DNA from: Anaerolineaceae bacterium | Lineage (GTDB): Bacteria; Chloroflexota; Anaerolineae; Anaerolineales; Anaerolineaceae | DNA length: 64,000 nt | Direction of reading: 5' to 3' | Assembly: GCA_030653365.1 (NCBI GenBank) | Contig: JAURZL010000014.1 | Location: 232,002-296,001, forward strand | Shown: piece after piece, positions 43,372 through 52,676 of the stretch | Position numbering within the stretch: the first letter of the stretch is position 1 | Layout: every line of letters begins with the position of its first letter | Notes under the pieces: generated by a model | What the model was told of the DNA's origin: nothing | Database searches by the model: none | Seen by the model: the letters and a program-made list of their open reading frames with translations, nothing else | Made by a program: the position numbers and the translations under genes

Positions 43372-43902
43372 ATGCGACTTCTCAAAGAGATAGTTCATAA
43401 ACCGAACCTGCTTCTGGACGGACGAACGACAATGCGAGAGGCTGTAAGGGCGATCATTCTTAAAGAGAAACAGGTTCTTATGGTTTTCTCACCGGTCAAT
43501 GGGGATTATAAGTTTCCGGGTGGCGGGATTCAGGATGGGGAGGAGCGCTGGGCAGCACTTGCACGTGAGATAAAGGAAGAGTGTGGCACAAAATTAATCA
43601 AGATTCTGGATGAATTTGGGAAAATGATCGAATTAGATCTGGCTGAAGAAGAGGAATTTGACCTGTTTAAAATGACCTCCTATTATTACCTGTGTGAGGT
43701 GGAGGATAGCTTTGGCGAACAAAATCTGGATGATTATGAATACGAGTATGGTTTCCGACCAGAATGGGTATCGCTTGAGCATGCCATCGCGGTTAACCGT
43801 GCCTTGTTGGAAGATCCACCCCCGAACATCCAGCGCTGGGTGAGTCGCGAATTGTTTGTGTTGGAAGAGCTAGAAAAATTTGAGAATAAAATAAATCATT
43901 AA
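43372..43902 (+). CDS. Nudix hydrolase
   Basis: A 176-residue protein with a perfect Nudix box at about 51-72: G-x5-E-x7-R-E-x2-E-E-x-G in GGIQDGEERWAALAREIKEE. These enzymes hydrolyse nucleoside diphosphates linked to another moiety, using Mg2+ held by the box glutamates. The substrate cannot be told. AGAG precedes ATG 43372. Confidence 0.92.
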   Translation: MRLLKEIVHKPNLLLDGRTTMREAVRAIILKEKQVLMVFSPVNGDYKFPGGGIQDGEERWAALAREIKEECGTKLIKILDEFGKMIELDLAEEEEFDLFKMTSYYYLCEVEDSFGEQNLDDYEYEYGFRPEWVSLEHAIAVNRALLEDPPPNIQRWVSRELFVLEELEKFENKINH

Positions 43903-43964
43903 ATCATCAGGTGAAATTTCTATGTTGACTCCGGTAGTTCACCACGAGTCACAACAACTACCGC

Positions 43965-46160
43965 TTAGCGTTTCACCACCGGCAGATAGACCACATGCCC
44001 TTCTGATACGGTGATTCCATAGATAGCGTTGGTACCCATCAAATTTGGCACCAATGGTTCTACCTTGATTCTGTAAAAACCTGCCATTGCAGGGAAGATC
44101 ACCTGGGCGTTCTGCCCGATCCCGGGTGACTGGGTACTTGCCAGCAGGGTAACTCCATTATCAGCATAAACAGAAATTTTAACAGCAGCTCCACCGTTCA
44201 ATGACGCAACCCTGACCATATAATCATTCTCTTCCACAAATTGCACCCGGAACCAATCCGGGTCAGCAACACCACACAGATTCCGCTGTGCCTGTTGCCC
44301 AAAACTTAATTCTTTGGCATCCAGAGACACATCATCGGGTTCGAAGGTGTCTGCGGTACAGGTGGCAGGCAGCGTGGCAAATATTTCAGCAGCATCATTG
44401 GCTGGCCATGCTTCAGGTTGACCGTTAATATCCAGGGCACGTAAACGGAATGCGTATGTACTCCCAGGCTGACCGGCAAACCAGGTTGATCGTTGGTTCC
44501 CTGCGATGGTGATGGTGTTGGCTGGATCCCATGTGCCCGGCTCGATGCGCCACTGGAGTTCAAAGGATCCCAACCCTGCGCCTTTGCTACTGGCATCCCA
44601 ATTCAAAAGGACGGCTGTTGAATCAAAATCTGTAGTTGATGTGAGCTGGCTGGTGGGCGGCGGACAGGCGTGATCAACCAGGATGGTACGCGGACTGAGC
44701 GCTGAGGTGACATTGCCTTCATAATCCCAGACACGCAATGCAACTTCAAGAGCACCATTAAAAGGTCCGGCTTTACACAGATCCACATCCCAGTCATACT
44801 GGCTTAGTGTCGTTGACGGGGTGACTTTTGGACCGATCTCTACCCACTGGCCATTAACTTTTGCCACCAGACTCAAGGCTTTGACACGCACATCATCACT
44901 GGCTGTGGCGGTGACGTCGATTAATTGATTAAGGCCAGCATTTACAATCTCGTTTGCTGCGGGACGGGTAAGCGTGCCGGTAGGTGGAAAAGCGCCGATA
45001 TTCCCCGAGACATACCAATCATTGGCCGGGTTGCGCGGATCGGCTTTGTTGCCAAGGCACTCGGTCGCGCCATCATAAATTGGAAAATTGGTGACCTCGT
45101 AACAGGTGCGTGGAATACCGTTATTGATCGCGACATCGGCAAAACGGATATCGATCGAGCGACCCCAATAGTAACCATCTCCGCCAACCCAGACGCTGTT
45201 GGTCACCATAAAGTGAACATGTTGGGAAGTGCTGTAACCGGTATCATCGATATCACCAATGTATTGTCCCCGTTGCACCGCTGCTCCTTTGGTAAGCTTG
45301 TCAGGGATGGTGTTATACGCGAGGTGTAGATAGATCTGGTAAGTCTGATCGGTTGCATTATAGAGAACGATATAGTTGGTGCAGGCAGTGTTGCCGTTTG
45401 GACAGCTATCACGAAAAGCGTATACGGTACCGCTCTTGGAGGCCAACAGCGGAAACAGCCAGCTGTCGGTAAAATCGTAGGCATAACGACAGAATTCAGC
45501 AGTACAGGAGGGGTAGCCTAATTCCGGAATGTATTGAAAATGGCTGATCGAACCTTCCAGCCAGTGTTTGGTCCCGGCAGCGTATGGCAGGTAATAGCCG
45601 GAGAGTGGTCCTTTGACGGAGGTAGCGTCATCTGGAAGATTCTTGGGTGCCGGACTGTGTTCCAGCGGAAGGAACCCTTTGGGTAAACTGGTAAAAGCCT
45701 CATCCCAGTCAGGATCTCCTGGAAGCAATATCTGCCACCCTTCCTCTGTTTGTTTTGCCAATGCTAAACCTGGCTCGGTCGCCAGCAGACGTCCATAATC
45801 GTCTCGCAAAGCCAACCATAACACAGCAGTTTTTCCATCAGCTGAGGTAAAGGCAGTGTCCAGCTCCGGGGTGAACAGGTCGAAGGTGATGGATTTCGGT
45901 GAAGAGGGTGTCTCCAAACGGTCGAAGAAGGCACTCGAGAGCTCATCTTTGGTGGCATCCGAAGCCGGAATGGGTGGTGAATCGTCCGCGGAAACCAGCA
46001 ACAAAGCGGAGAAAATGATAAAGAGGATCGCTGAAAATCTTTTTGGGTACATACTTAAATGAAAGAAAGGAGCTTTTATCGAGGAGTGATGGGTGCTCCT
46101 GTTGAAACCTATATCTTTATGATGGTAAAAATTTGACAATTTTTGAATCAAATTTTTCAT
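43965..46160 (-). CDS. Secreted M23-like peptidase-fold protein with PPC domain
   Basis: A 731-residue exported protein: N-terminal hydrophobic signal (about 40-58), then an M23/LytM-like domain (about 220-325) with AYDFTDSWLFPLLAS, SGTVYAFRDS, YLHLAYN and QHVHFMVT. Bacterial Ig/fibronectin-like repeats follow, then a C-terminal pre-peptidase (PPC) domain ending HVVYLPVVKR. The usual first metal ligand His, four residues before the Asp, is replaced by Arg-Tyr, so it may not cleave peptidoglycan. ATG 46160 has GCAGGA upstream; ATG 46052 is possible but has no ribosome site. Confidence 0.78.
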   Translation of the reverse strand: MKNLIQKLSNFYHHKDIGFNRSTHHSSIKAPFFHLSMYPKRFSAILFIIFSALLLVSADDSPPIPASDATKDELSSAFFDRLETPSSPKSITFDLFTPELDTAFTSADGKTAVLWLALRDDYGRLLATEPGLALAKQTEEGWQILLPGDPDWDEAFTSLPKGFLPLEHSPAPKNLPDDATSVKGPLSGYYLPYAAGTKHWLEGSISHFQYIPELGYPSCTAEFCRYAYDFTDSWLFPLLASKSGTVYAFRDSCPNGNTACTNYIVLYNATDQTYQIYLHLAYNTIPDKLTKGAAVQRGQYIGDIDDTGYSTSQHVHFMVTNSVWVGGDGYYWGRSIDIRFADVAINNGIPRTCYEVTNFPIYDGATECLGNKADPRNPANDWYVSGNIGAFPPTGTLTRPAANEIVNAGLNQLIDVTATASDDVRVKALSLVAKVNGQWVEIGPKVTPSTTLSQYDWDVDLCKAGPFNGALEVALRVWDYEGNVTSALSPRTILVDHACPPPTSQLTSTTDFDSTAVLLNWDASSKGAGLGSFELQWRIEPGTWDPANTITIAGNQRSTWFAGQPGSTYAFRLRALDINGQPEAWPANDAAEIFATLPATCTADTFEPDDVSLDAKELSFGQQAQRNLCGVADPDWFRVQFVEENDYMVRVASLNGGAAVKISVYADNGVTLLASTQSPGIGQNAQVIFPAMAGFYRIKVEPLVPNLMGTNAIYGITVSEGHVVYLPVVKR

Positions 46161-46354
46161 GGTAGTTCCTGCAATTTCAATTAATGTTAGTCTAGTTTAC
46201 TCAAACTACAGAATCATGCAAGAAAAATGCCAAAAGTTTTTTGGATTTATTTTCTAAAAAAATATTAAAGAGGAAAGTTCTTTGTTGTAATTTGTGGATT
46301 CAATCCCACAGCCCAATCAATTTCCCCTATCCAGGAGAAGGGTCTGCCAGGTAT

Positions 46355-47533
46355 TTAAGCATAATCTACTGCCTGCAATATAGGTTCTGCTTCATCCATC
46401 AGATTCGTTATCCGTTCAACACTGTTTGTAATTAATGGCAAATGTGGCTCCTCCATTTCATTGACTGTTTCTCTCAGGTGTACCATACGCTCTTGCAGGT
46501 CTGACAGGAGATTTGCAGGAATTGTTTTGGTACGACGTCTGATTATCAAGCTCCACAGAATTTGACAGACAACCGATAAAAGCGGGGCGATGATGATTCC
46601 AATGATGCCTAGTGCATCTGCAAGGGCAACCATTATCAACAGAGTCAGAATTGGATTATCCCATTGGCGGTTGATCAGCCTGGGTTTTACCCAGAAACCA
46701 AGAGCTGTCAGAATAACAATCGTATATAGGACGGTAAAAAGACTGAGCTGAGCGCTGGTTAATAAACCCAACAACATAGTGGTGAAAACGACCAGAAACA
46801 ACCCGACCACCGGGATCAAGCTGCCAATGGTTCCTACCAGGGCAAGCAGCGCGGGGGAGGAGGATCCAATCAGCCAATAACCCAGCCCAAGTGTTATCCC
46901 CACCAGGATACTGTGAAGGATTTGCCCGCGCACATAGGCACCAATCGTTGGTTCAATCTTCCTCCAGATACTACGCACTTGTTTTCTGTGATCCGGAGGT
47001 AGTAATGATAACCACAGCCGTTCGAAGTGGATCTGGCTCATGCTCCAATAAACGCTCAGAACCAGAATGATCGCGACGGCAGCAATAATGCCTCCAATAC
47101 CCTGAACGATCCCCAACAAAGCTGGACCAACAAGCTCTCCTTCATTCCCAATAATCGCCTGAAACAGAACACTGGGCGTCGGTAATCGTTCAAATAAAGA
47201 TTGTAAACCGCTACTGTTTGACCACAAAAGCAGTGTCCATTTATCCTTTGCGGAGACACCCTGGGCCACTGATTGTAATTCTGTGACAGAGGTCTGGACA
47301 GTAAATATGAATAAGTAACCGATAGCACAGAAAAGGACTATGTAAATTAGAATCCAGACCAGGCGGTCAATTGTTCGTCTGCCTGCCAGCCGTGTAAAAA
47401 GCGGTCGTATGGAGGCTGCCAGGATTAATGAAATTAAAACATATAAGACAGCTGTCCGAAATTGCCACATGATCACAATAGCCAATAGAGTGGTCAGTAC
47501 AGCTAATCCAATTCTTGTAATATTCTTAATCAC
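46355..47533 (-). CDS. AI-2E family transporter, second of a pair
   Basis: A 392-residue protein of the AI-2 exporter/PerM (TqsA-like) family with about eight helices. It has the conserved LGLGYWLIGSSSPALLALV and SLIPVVGLFLVVF region and a hydrophilic coiled C-terminal tail. Family members have been linked to autoinducer or ion export. It overlaps the upstream AI-2E gene by 8 bp. The pair is diverged and does not look like a recent duplication, so a heteromer is conceivable. Confidence 0.88.
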   Translation of the reverse strand: MIKNITRIGLAVLTTLLAIVIMWQFRTAVLYVLISLILAASIRPLFTRLAGRRTIDRLVWILIYIVLFCAIGYLFIFTVQTSVTELQSVAQGVSAKDKWTLLLWSNSSGLQSLFERLPTPSVLFQAIIGNEGELVGPALLGIVQGIGGIIAAVAIILVLSVYWSMSQIHFERLWLSLLPPDHRKQVRSIWRKIEPTIGAYVRGQILHSILVGITLGLGYWLIGSSSPALLALVGTIGSLIPVVGLFLVVFTTMLLGLLTSAQLSLFTVLYTIVILTALGFWVKPRLINRQWDNPILTLLIMVALADALGIIGIIIAPLLSVVCQILWSLIIRRRTKTIPANLLSDLQERMVHLRETVNEMEEPHLPLITNSVERITNLMDEAEPILQAVDYA

Positions 47534-48803
47534 GGGAACCTGCCTCGGGGACCTGAGAGAGAAGAAGATCCAGGTTGGTGGTGATTGCCTCTATCTCATC
47601 CATCACTTTATCGATCTGTGTCACCATGATATCTGATCCGTCTTTACCATGTCGTGCCTGACTTTGAAGATCTTTCACCAATTCCTGTGCTTCATACCGT
47701 AAGCGACTCGTATAATCACGACCAACAAAGGTTTCGTTATCAATATCTCCTGGACGAAAAACAAAACGATCCAATAGAAGTTGAATAATGGCAGCCATTG
47801 GAATTGCCATGAGCGCGCCAGCCAGACCAAACAACGTACTGAAGGCGAAAATTGCTAATAAAGAAACAAAGGGATTGACCCCAACCGCTTTCCTCATAAT
47901 GCGCGGAACCAAAAAATTATTTTCCGCGATTTGGATCATAACTGTAACAATAATTACCCAGACTAATAAAGAAGGAGATACCGATAGAGCAATCACACCA
48001 GCTGGAATAGCGCCCAGGGTGGGTCCGACCATCGGAACGGCTTCAAATGCTCCAGCGATGAGTGCAAGGACAAGAGCATTGGGCAACCCTATCGCCAGGT
48101 AGCCAACCAAAGCCATCGTACCAACGACCAGACACAGGGCTCCTTGACCGGCGATGAAATAAAAAATTTTTGATTCTATTGCCGTTATTATTTCAGAAAT
48201 ATTCTCGCGATGATTCTTGGGAATCCAAAAAAGCAAAGATTGAAGGGCGCGTGGTCCATCCAGCGCCCAATGGAAAGTCAATAACAGAGTAACCAGTGCG
48301 ATAAAAAAGATCTTAAAAATGAACGAGATATAACTCAAGGCCAGCTCGGCAGATTCTAACATCTCCTGATCTGTCTGAATGACAATTCCTGTTCCTGGAA
48401 TGTCATCAGGCAAATATTGGCTAATACTTTTTATCAGTTGATTGGGTGAATTCTCCACCCAAATTCTTATCTCCTGATAATAATCCGGGATTCCCGCGAT
48501 AATTGCCGAACCCTGTTCAAAGACCAGAGGAAATAATAAAAGCAGAAACCCGGCTAAAAGGGTGAACAATACGATATATACAATGACAATACCGGTCACC
48601 TTTGATAAACCCCGGTTATTCAACCAAAGTACGATGGGCCGGATGACTGTTCCCAATATAATGGCGATAAATAAAATAAAAAGCACCTGATAGAATCGGA
48701 AAAACAGCCAGAAACCAAACCCGACACCCACCAGAGCGAGCGTGGCTACGACTACCCGTCTGAAAGTCCATTGGTCAAGTTGTGTCGTTGGCTGATCTTC
48801 CAT
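47526..48803 (-). CDS. AI-2E family transporter, first of a pair
   Basis: A 425-residue AI-2E/PerM family protein with the typical long periplasmic loop after helix 3 and the conserved YLAIGLPNALVLALIAGAFE, VPMVGPTLGAIP and NNFLVPRIMRKAVGVNPFV blocks. Its C-terminal ~70 residues are charged and cytosolic. It is translationally overlapped with the second transporter. Confidence 0.9.
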   Translation of the reverse strand: MEDQPTTQLDQWTFRRVVVATLALVGVGFGFWLFFRFYQVLFILFIAIILGTVIRPIVLWLNNRGLSKVTGIVIVYIVLFTLLAGFLLLLFPLVFEQGSAIIAGIPDYYQEIRIWVENSPNQLIKSISQYLPDDIPGTGIVIQTDQEMLESAELALSYISFIFKIFFIALVTLLLTFHWALDGPRALQSLLFWIPKNHRENISEIITAIESKIFYFIAGQGALCLVVGTMALVGYLAIGLPNALVLALIAGAFEAVPMVGPTLGAIPAGVIALSVSPSLLVWVIIVTVMIQIAENNFLVPRIMRKAVGVNPFVSLLAIFAFSTLFGLAGALMAIPMAAIIQLLLDRFVFRPGDIDNETFVGRDYTSRLRYEAQELVKDLQSQARHGKDGSDIMVTQIDKVMDEIEAITTNLDLLLSQVPEAGSRD

Positions 48804-48852
48804 TATTTCCTGTCTTGTTTATCGTCCTTTCGACTTTGCATTACATCTCAGG

Positions 48853-50331
48853 TCATGTAACATGCAGTGTGGCTACCTGACGAAAGTGAAATCCAATGAT
48901 CGAAAAAGTGATTGCCATGGGGAACAAACGTGGACGATTGAAAAGTGTCCAGAAAAAGAGACGCCAATATTCGATACGTTCGGCTCCGATGATACCCAGA
49001 TGATAGATGGATCGCCACAACGCAAAGAAATATTGCGGATCGGAAATTGTTCTGATCTTCAACGGTTTGTATTCCTGTAGAAATGTTTTTACGCGTTCGT
49101 AATAATGCTTGGGAGCATAAATCTGATGTAAAATCTTGCGATAACCCTCCTGAAGCGGTTCTAAACCCATCTTCGGAACAATATTGGTTGAACCATCCAC
49201 GTTGTCTCCTGAAAATTCATTTACCAGACGTCCTTCATTTTCCATTCTTTTGTACAGGTGTGTTCCTATCGGCGCTTGCAGCAACCCGACCATGGCTGTC
49301 ACGATGCCACTTTTCTGAATGAAGTCAATTTGTTGTTGAAAGATACCTGGGGAATCATTATCAAATCCAACGATGAAACCACCCTGAACCTGCAAACCGG
49401 ATCGTTGCAGGAGTTTAACACTTTCCACCAGGTCGCGTCCTTTGTTTTGTTTCTTATTACATTCCGTCAGACTATCCTCGTTTGGTGTTTCGATGCCTAC
49501 AAAGACGGTATCAAATCCAGCCTGAACGATCAGCCTGAGCAAGACTGGATCGTCAGCTAAATTAATGGATAGTTCCGTGGAGAATGCAACACCAGATTTT
49601 CCTTTGCGCCATTCAATTAAGGCAGGCAAGACCTCTGTTTTTATATATTTCTTATTCCCAATAAAGTTGTCGTCAACGAAGAAGATGTTCTTGCGCCATC
49701 CCAAAGAATAGATGCTATCCAACTCTGCGATGATCTGGTTTGAAGTTTTGGTGCGGGGAATATGCCCTAAAAGAGAGGTGATATTACAGAATTCGCAATT
49801 GAACGGGCAGCCACGCGAAAATTGAATGGCGACAGTCTCGTAATGACGCAGATCAGCCAGGTGCCAGAGTGGTATGGGTGTCTGGTGGATGTCTGGGAAT
49901 TCCGGTGAAGAATACACGCGTTTGGCCTGACCCAGTTGCAGATCGCGCAGGAAGGGTGCTAGCGTGTTCTCGGCTTCGTTCAGGATAAAATAATCCACAT
50001 CCGGGAATTGTTCATGTTCCATTGTAAAGAGCGGACCACCAGCCACAATTTTCACCCCAGCAGATTTACAACGTTTTATAATCACTTGCACTGATTCCCG
50101 CTGCACGACCATGGCACTCAGAAAAACATAATCCGCCCATTTTAAATCCTTTTCGGTCAGGTCGGTCACATTCAGATCCACCAGTCGTTTTTCCCAATCC
50201 GAAGGCAGCATGGCGGCAACTGTCAACAAACCCAAAGGAGGAGCGCCAGCTTTTTTTCGAATGAATTTAAGCGCGTGTTTAAAACTCCAGAAGGTATCCG
50301 GAAATTCGGGATAGACAAGCAATATTTTCAT
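48853..50331 (-). CDS. B12-binding-domain radical SAM protein, DUF4070 type
   Basis: A 492-residue protein with an N-terminal cobalamin-binding-like Rossmann domain. A radical SAM core holds the [4Fe-4S] ligands in RGCPFNCEFCNITSLLG (near residue 175). The C-terminal ~130-residue DUF4070 region has the MEHE/QAPIGTHLYKRM-type sequence found in hopanoid-methylase-like (HpnP/HpnR) and related proteins. The reaction is unknown; methylation or ring chemistry on lipids or cofactors is plausible. The C-terminus overlaps no other gene. Confidence 0.87.
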   Translation of the reverse strand: MKILLVYPEFPDTFWSFKHALKFIRKKAGAPPLGLLTVAAMLPSDWEKRLVDLNVTDLTEKDLKWADYVFLSAMVVQRESVQVIIKRCKSAGVKIVAGGPLFTMEHEQFPDVDYFILNEAENTLAPFLRDLQLGQAKRVYSSPEFPDIHQTPIPLWHLADLRHYETVAIQFSRGCPFNCEFCNITSLLGHIPRTKTSNQIIAELDSIYSLGWRKNIFFVDDNFIGNKKYIKTEVLPALIEWRKGKSGVAFSTELSINLADDPVLLRLIVQAGFDTVFVGIETPNEDSLTECNKKQNKGRDLVESVKLLQRSGLQVQGGFIVGFDNDSPGIFQQQIDFIQKSGIVTAMVGLLQAPIGTHLYKRMENEGRLVNEFSGDNVDGSTNIVPKMGLEPLQEGYRKILHQIYAPKHYYERVKTFLQEYKPLKIRTISDPQYFFALWRSIYHLGIIGAERIEYWRLFFWTLFNRPRLFPMAITFSIIGFHFRQVATLHVT

Positions 50332-50341
50332 ATCAACATCC

Positions 50342-50779
50342 TTAATCTTCGTTCAAGGAATATTTTGAGTATCCAGAAGAGACTCGCTTTTTAAGGAAGC
50401 GCTGCTGGACTTTAAGCGCCAGTTGGCGATTCGTCATCTCAGCAACAGTTTCAATCCCGACAACACGTGCTCCAAAACCTGCCGTTCGAAGCTGATCTTC
50501 CAGCTCAATTTTCGCCTCATCCGGCCCAAATATCCAGATTGATTCGGCATCACTAATCAGAGAAATAATCACGTCGTAATACCGATCCAGTAGAATTTCA
50601 GAATGCGGGTCATGCAATTTCACCGCATTCTCACCTGGCGGCTCAACAATATCACTATTCATCGAGTGCTTCTGCTTCTCGACATTCGAAATGATTTCGC
50701 GAATATAGATTTTTTTGTTTGCAATGGACACAATCACAGCTTTGTGATGATTGATCCATAGACCTACTTTTCTTTCCAT
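50342..50779 (-). CDS. eRF1/Host-attachment-like small protein, uncharacterised
   Basis: A 145-residue protein starting RKVGLWINHHKAVIVSI. A later segment reads DRYYDVIISLISDAESIWIFGPDEAK. This pattern recalls the C-terminal domain of archaeal/eukaryal release factor eRF1 and related bacterial translation-associated proteins. No function is established. It lies 10 bp upstream of the radical SAM gene on the same strand and may be co-expressed. Confidence 0.65.
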   Translation of the reverse strand: MERKVGLWINHHKAVIVSIANKKIYIREIISNVEKQKHSMNSDIVEPPGENAVKLHDPHSEILLDRYYDVIISLISDAESIWIFGPDEAKIELEDQLRTAGFGARVVGIETVAEMTNRQLALKVQQRFLKKRVSSGYSKYSLNED

Positions 50780-50813
50780 CAGCTACTCCACTGGTTTGCC
50801 TTTACCAGTCCTC

Positions 50814-51104
50814 TTAATTTTTAGGGTTCAGGATAATGGCATCCCTGCGTTCAGCCTGCTTGGTCCGGCGAATGTGTTTCCGAAGTCCTTTTGCCAAGCG
50901 TTTGATTTTTGTTTTTTTTACTTCAATTGTTTCTTTTACTTTCTTCGGCTTTTTAACTACATTTGTTGATTTTACTTTCTTCGGTTCTTTTACTTTCTTT
51001 GGTGCTTTTACTACATTTGTTTTTTTTACATCATTTGTTTCTTTTACCTTCTTCGGTTCTTTTACTACATCCGATTTTTTTACTTCGACAGGTTTCTTAG
51101 CCAT
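50814..51104 (-). CDS. Lys-rich repeat protein, histone H1-like
   Basis: A 96-residue, very basic protein. Residues ~5-65 are imperfect repeats of units such as VKEPKKVKE, VKKTNVVK and APKKVKEPKK. The C-terminus is an Arg-rich segment, LAKGLRKHIRRTKQAERRD. Such composition is found in H1-like or AlgP-like nucleic-acid-binding proteins. ATG 51104 is chosen because GAGGAG lies 7 bases upstream. It sits between an RNase gene and the eRF1-like gene, which hints at RNA or nucleoid binding (inference). Confidence 0.65.
   Translation of the reverse strand: MAKKPVEVKKSDVVKEPKKVKETNDVKKTNVVKAPKKVKEPKKVKSTNVVKKPKKVKETIEVKKTKIKRLAKGLRKHIRRTKQAERRDAIILNPKN
50925..51080. repeat. In-gene tandem repeats of the Lys-rich protein
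   Basis: Degenerate repeats of TTCTTCGG-TTCTTTTAC and ACTACATTTG-type blocks encode the lysine repeats. Slippage could vary the repeat number. Confidence 0.55.
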
Positions 51105-51137
51105 TTCATTACTCCTCTTTGGATTAATCAATATTGT

Positions 51138-52628
51138 TCAAGAAATTCTTTGAAAATCAATAAATCCCATTTCAACATTAATCTGGATCAGCTCCACACG
51201 AATCTGGTCCCCAACATCAACCCCATTGAATCCTTTAACCAGTTTTCCTTCCACAGGTATGTCAAGTAGTCGAACCCAGGTTCCTTTCCCGGATGCGCCG
51301 GTTACAATCGACTCAAACTTTTCACCGATTCTATTCTCAAGCAGAATCGCTGCTGCAGATTTTTCCACCTGTCGCTCCACTTTCGTGGCGTCGTCTTCCT
51401 TTTTGGTGCAATGCGCCGCCAGCTGATCCAGTTCTTCAATACGATAAGGCAAAGGCTTGCCTTCCAGCGCAGCTTTTAATAAACGTTGCGTGACCAAATC
51501 GGGATATCGCCGATTTGGAGCGGTTGAGTGGCCATAATCTTTGACAGACAGACCAAAATGACCTGGAAAATTTCCGTCAGGAAGCTCTGCCATATATTCG
51601 CCCGATCCTAATAGTTTAATCACGGCTAACGAAACATCCGGAAAACGCAGTGGATCTTTTGATTTTTGTTTTGTTAGAAAATCATCCAGTGCTTTTGAAT
51701 CAGGAGTTTCTGGTAATTGATAATTGTGATCCGCTGCAATTTTGATAATTCGATCCCATCGTTTCGGTGTACGTACCACGCGGCGGATCGAAGGAAATTT
51801 CATCTTTGAAAGATAGCGTGCGGTTACGCCATTCACCGCAATCATAAAAACTTCGATAATCTCTTTGGCTCTATTCTTATTATCCTGTTCAAGCGCCTGG
51901 ATTTGTTCTCCTGAAAACACAGGTTTGGCTTGAATGGTTTCCAGGTGAAGAGCGCCTTGATCATAGCGGTAATCCTGCATGCTCTGTGCTGCTTTGTCCT
52001 GCAATTGAAGATTTTTAGCAAGGCCGTTAACTGCAGAAATGTCCTCAGGAACAGTCTCATTATTCTCCAACCAGTCTGCAACACTGTTATAGGCAAGTTT
52101 TGCATGGTTATGGACCCAAGCTCTGTAAATATTTGAACTTTTGATCGTTCCCTCTACACCGACATCCATTTCAACAACAATGGCCAGCCGATCCTCATTG
52201 ACATTTAAAGAGGTAATATCAGTAGACACCTTTTCTGGCAGCATAGGAAAAATCTCTGCTGCAGTATAGACAGAGGTGGTATTATGTCTCGCATGTTGGT
52301 CAATAAACGAACCTTTCTTAATGGCAGCATCTACATCGGCGATTGCCACACGAATTTTCGTCAGCTCTGCGGTCATTTCCTCTGCGTTTGTGAGTTGATC
52401 CAGATCGCGTGAATCATCATTGTCAATGGAAACCCATAATAGCTTTCGCAAATCGCGAACTCCCTGGGAATCCTTTTCGATGAGTTGTTCCTGGAATTCC
52501 GGGTCTTGAAGATGTTCCAGCTCAGAAAGTGCCCCAGCAGAAAAATCAGGAAGCAACCCTCTTTCGAGCATTGCCCTATGGGCGATACCTTGTAAGATGG
52601 AACGATGATTTTGATTGTCAGAGTTCAT
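51138..52628 (-). CDS. RNase II/R family exoribonuclease (RNB domain)
   Basis: A 496-residue RNB-domain protein. The catalytic Asp cluster is in WVSIDNDDSRDLDQL and the channel motif is YGHSTAPNRRYPDLVTQR; both are diagnostic. It is shorter than RNase R: there is no obvious N-terminal cold-shock pair, and only a short S1-like tail follows (TWVRLLDIPVEGKLV). It degrades RNA 3-prime to 5-prime. It lies upstream of the Lys-rich gene on the same strand. Confidence 0.9.
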   Translation of the reverse strand: MNSDNQNHRSILQGIAHRAMLERGLLPDFSAGALSELEHLQDPEFQEQLIEKDSQGVRDLRKLLWVSIDNDDSRDLDQLTNAEEMTAELTKIRVAIADVDAAIKKGSFIDQHARHNTTSVYTAAEIFPMLPEKVSTDITSLNVNEDRLAIVVEMDVGVEGTIKSSNIYRAWVHNHAKLAYNSVADWLENNETVPEDISAVNGLAKNLQLQDKAAQSMQDYRYDQGALHLETIQAKPVFSGEQIQALEQDNKNRAKEIIEVFMIAVNGVTARYLSKMKFPSIRRVVRTPKRWDRIIKIAADHNYQLPETPDSKALDDFLTKQKSKDPLRFPDVSLAVIKLLGSGEYMAELPDGNFPGHFGLSVKDYGHSTAPNRRYPDLVTQRLLKAALEGKPLPYRIEELDQLAAHCTKKEDDATKVERQVEKSAAAILLENRIGEKFESIVTGASGKGTWVRLLDIPVEGKLVKGFNGVDVGDQIRVELIQINVEMGFIDFQRIS

Positions 52629-52676
52629 GCCATGATCTTTTCAATTGTCCAATGAATCTTTTTATCCATTAATGTT

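Noticed and set aside
48853..50331. Assigning the radical SAM protein as HpnP (hopanoid 2-methylase)
   Set aside because: The fold and DUF4070 region fit a wide group; no hopanoid gene is nearby to support the specific activity.
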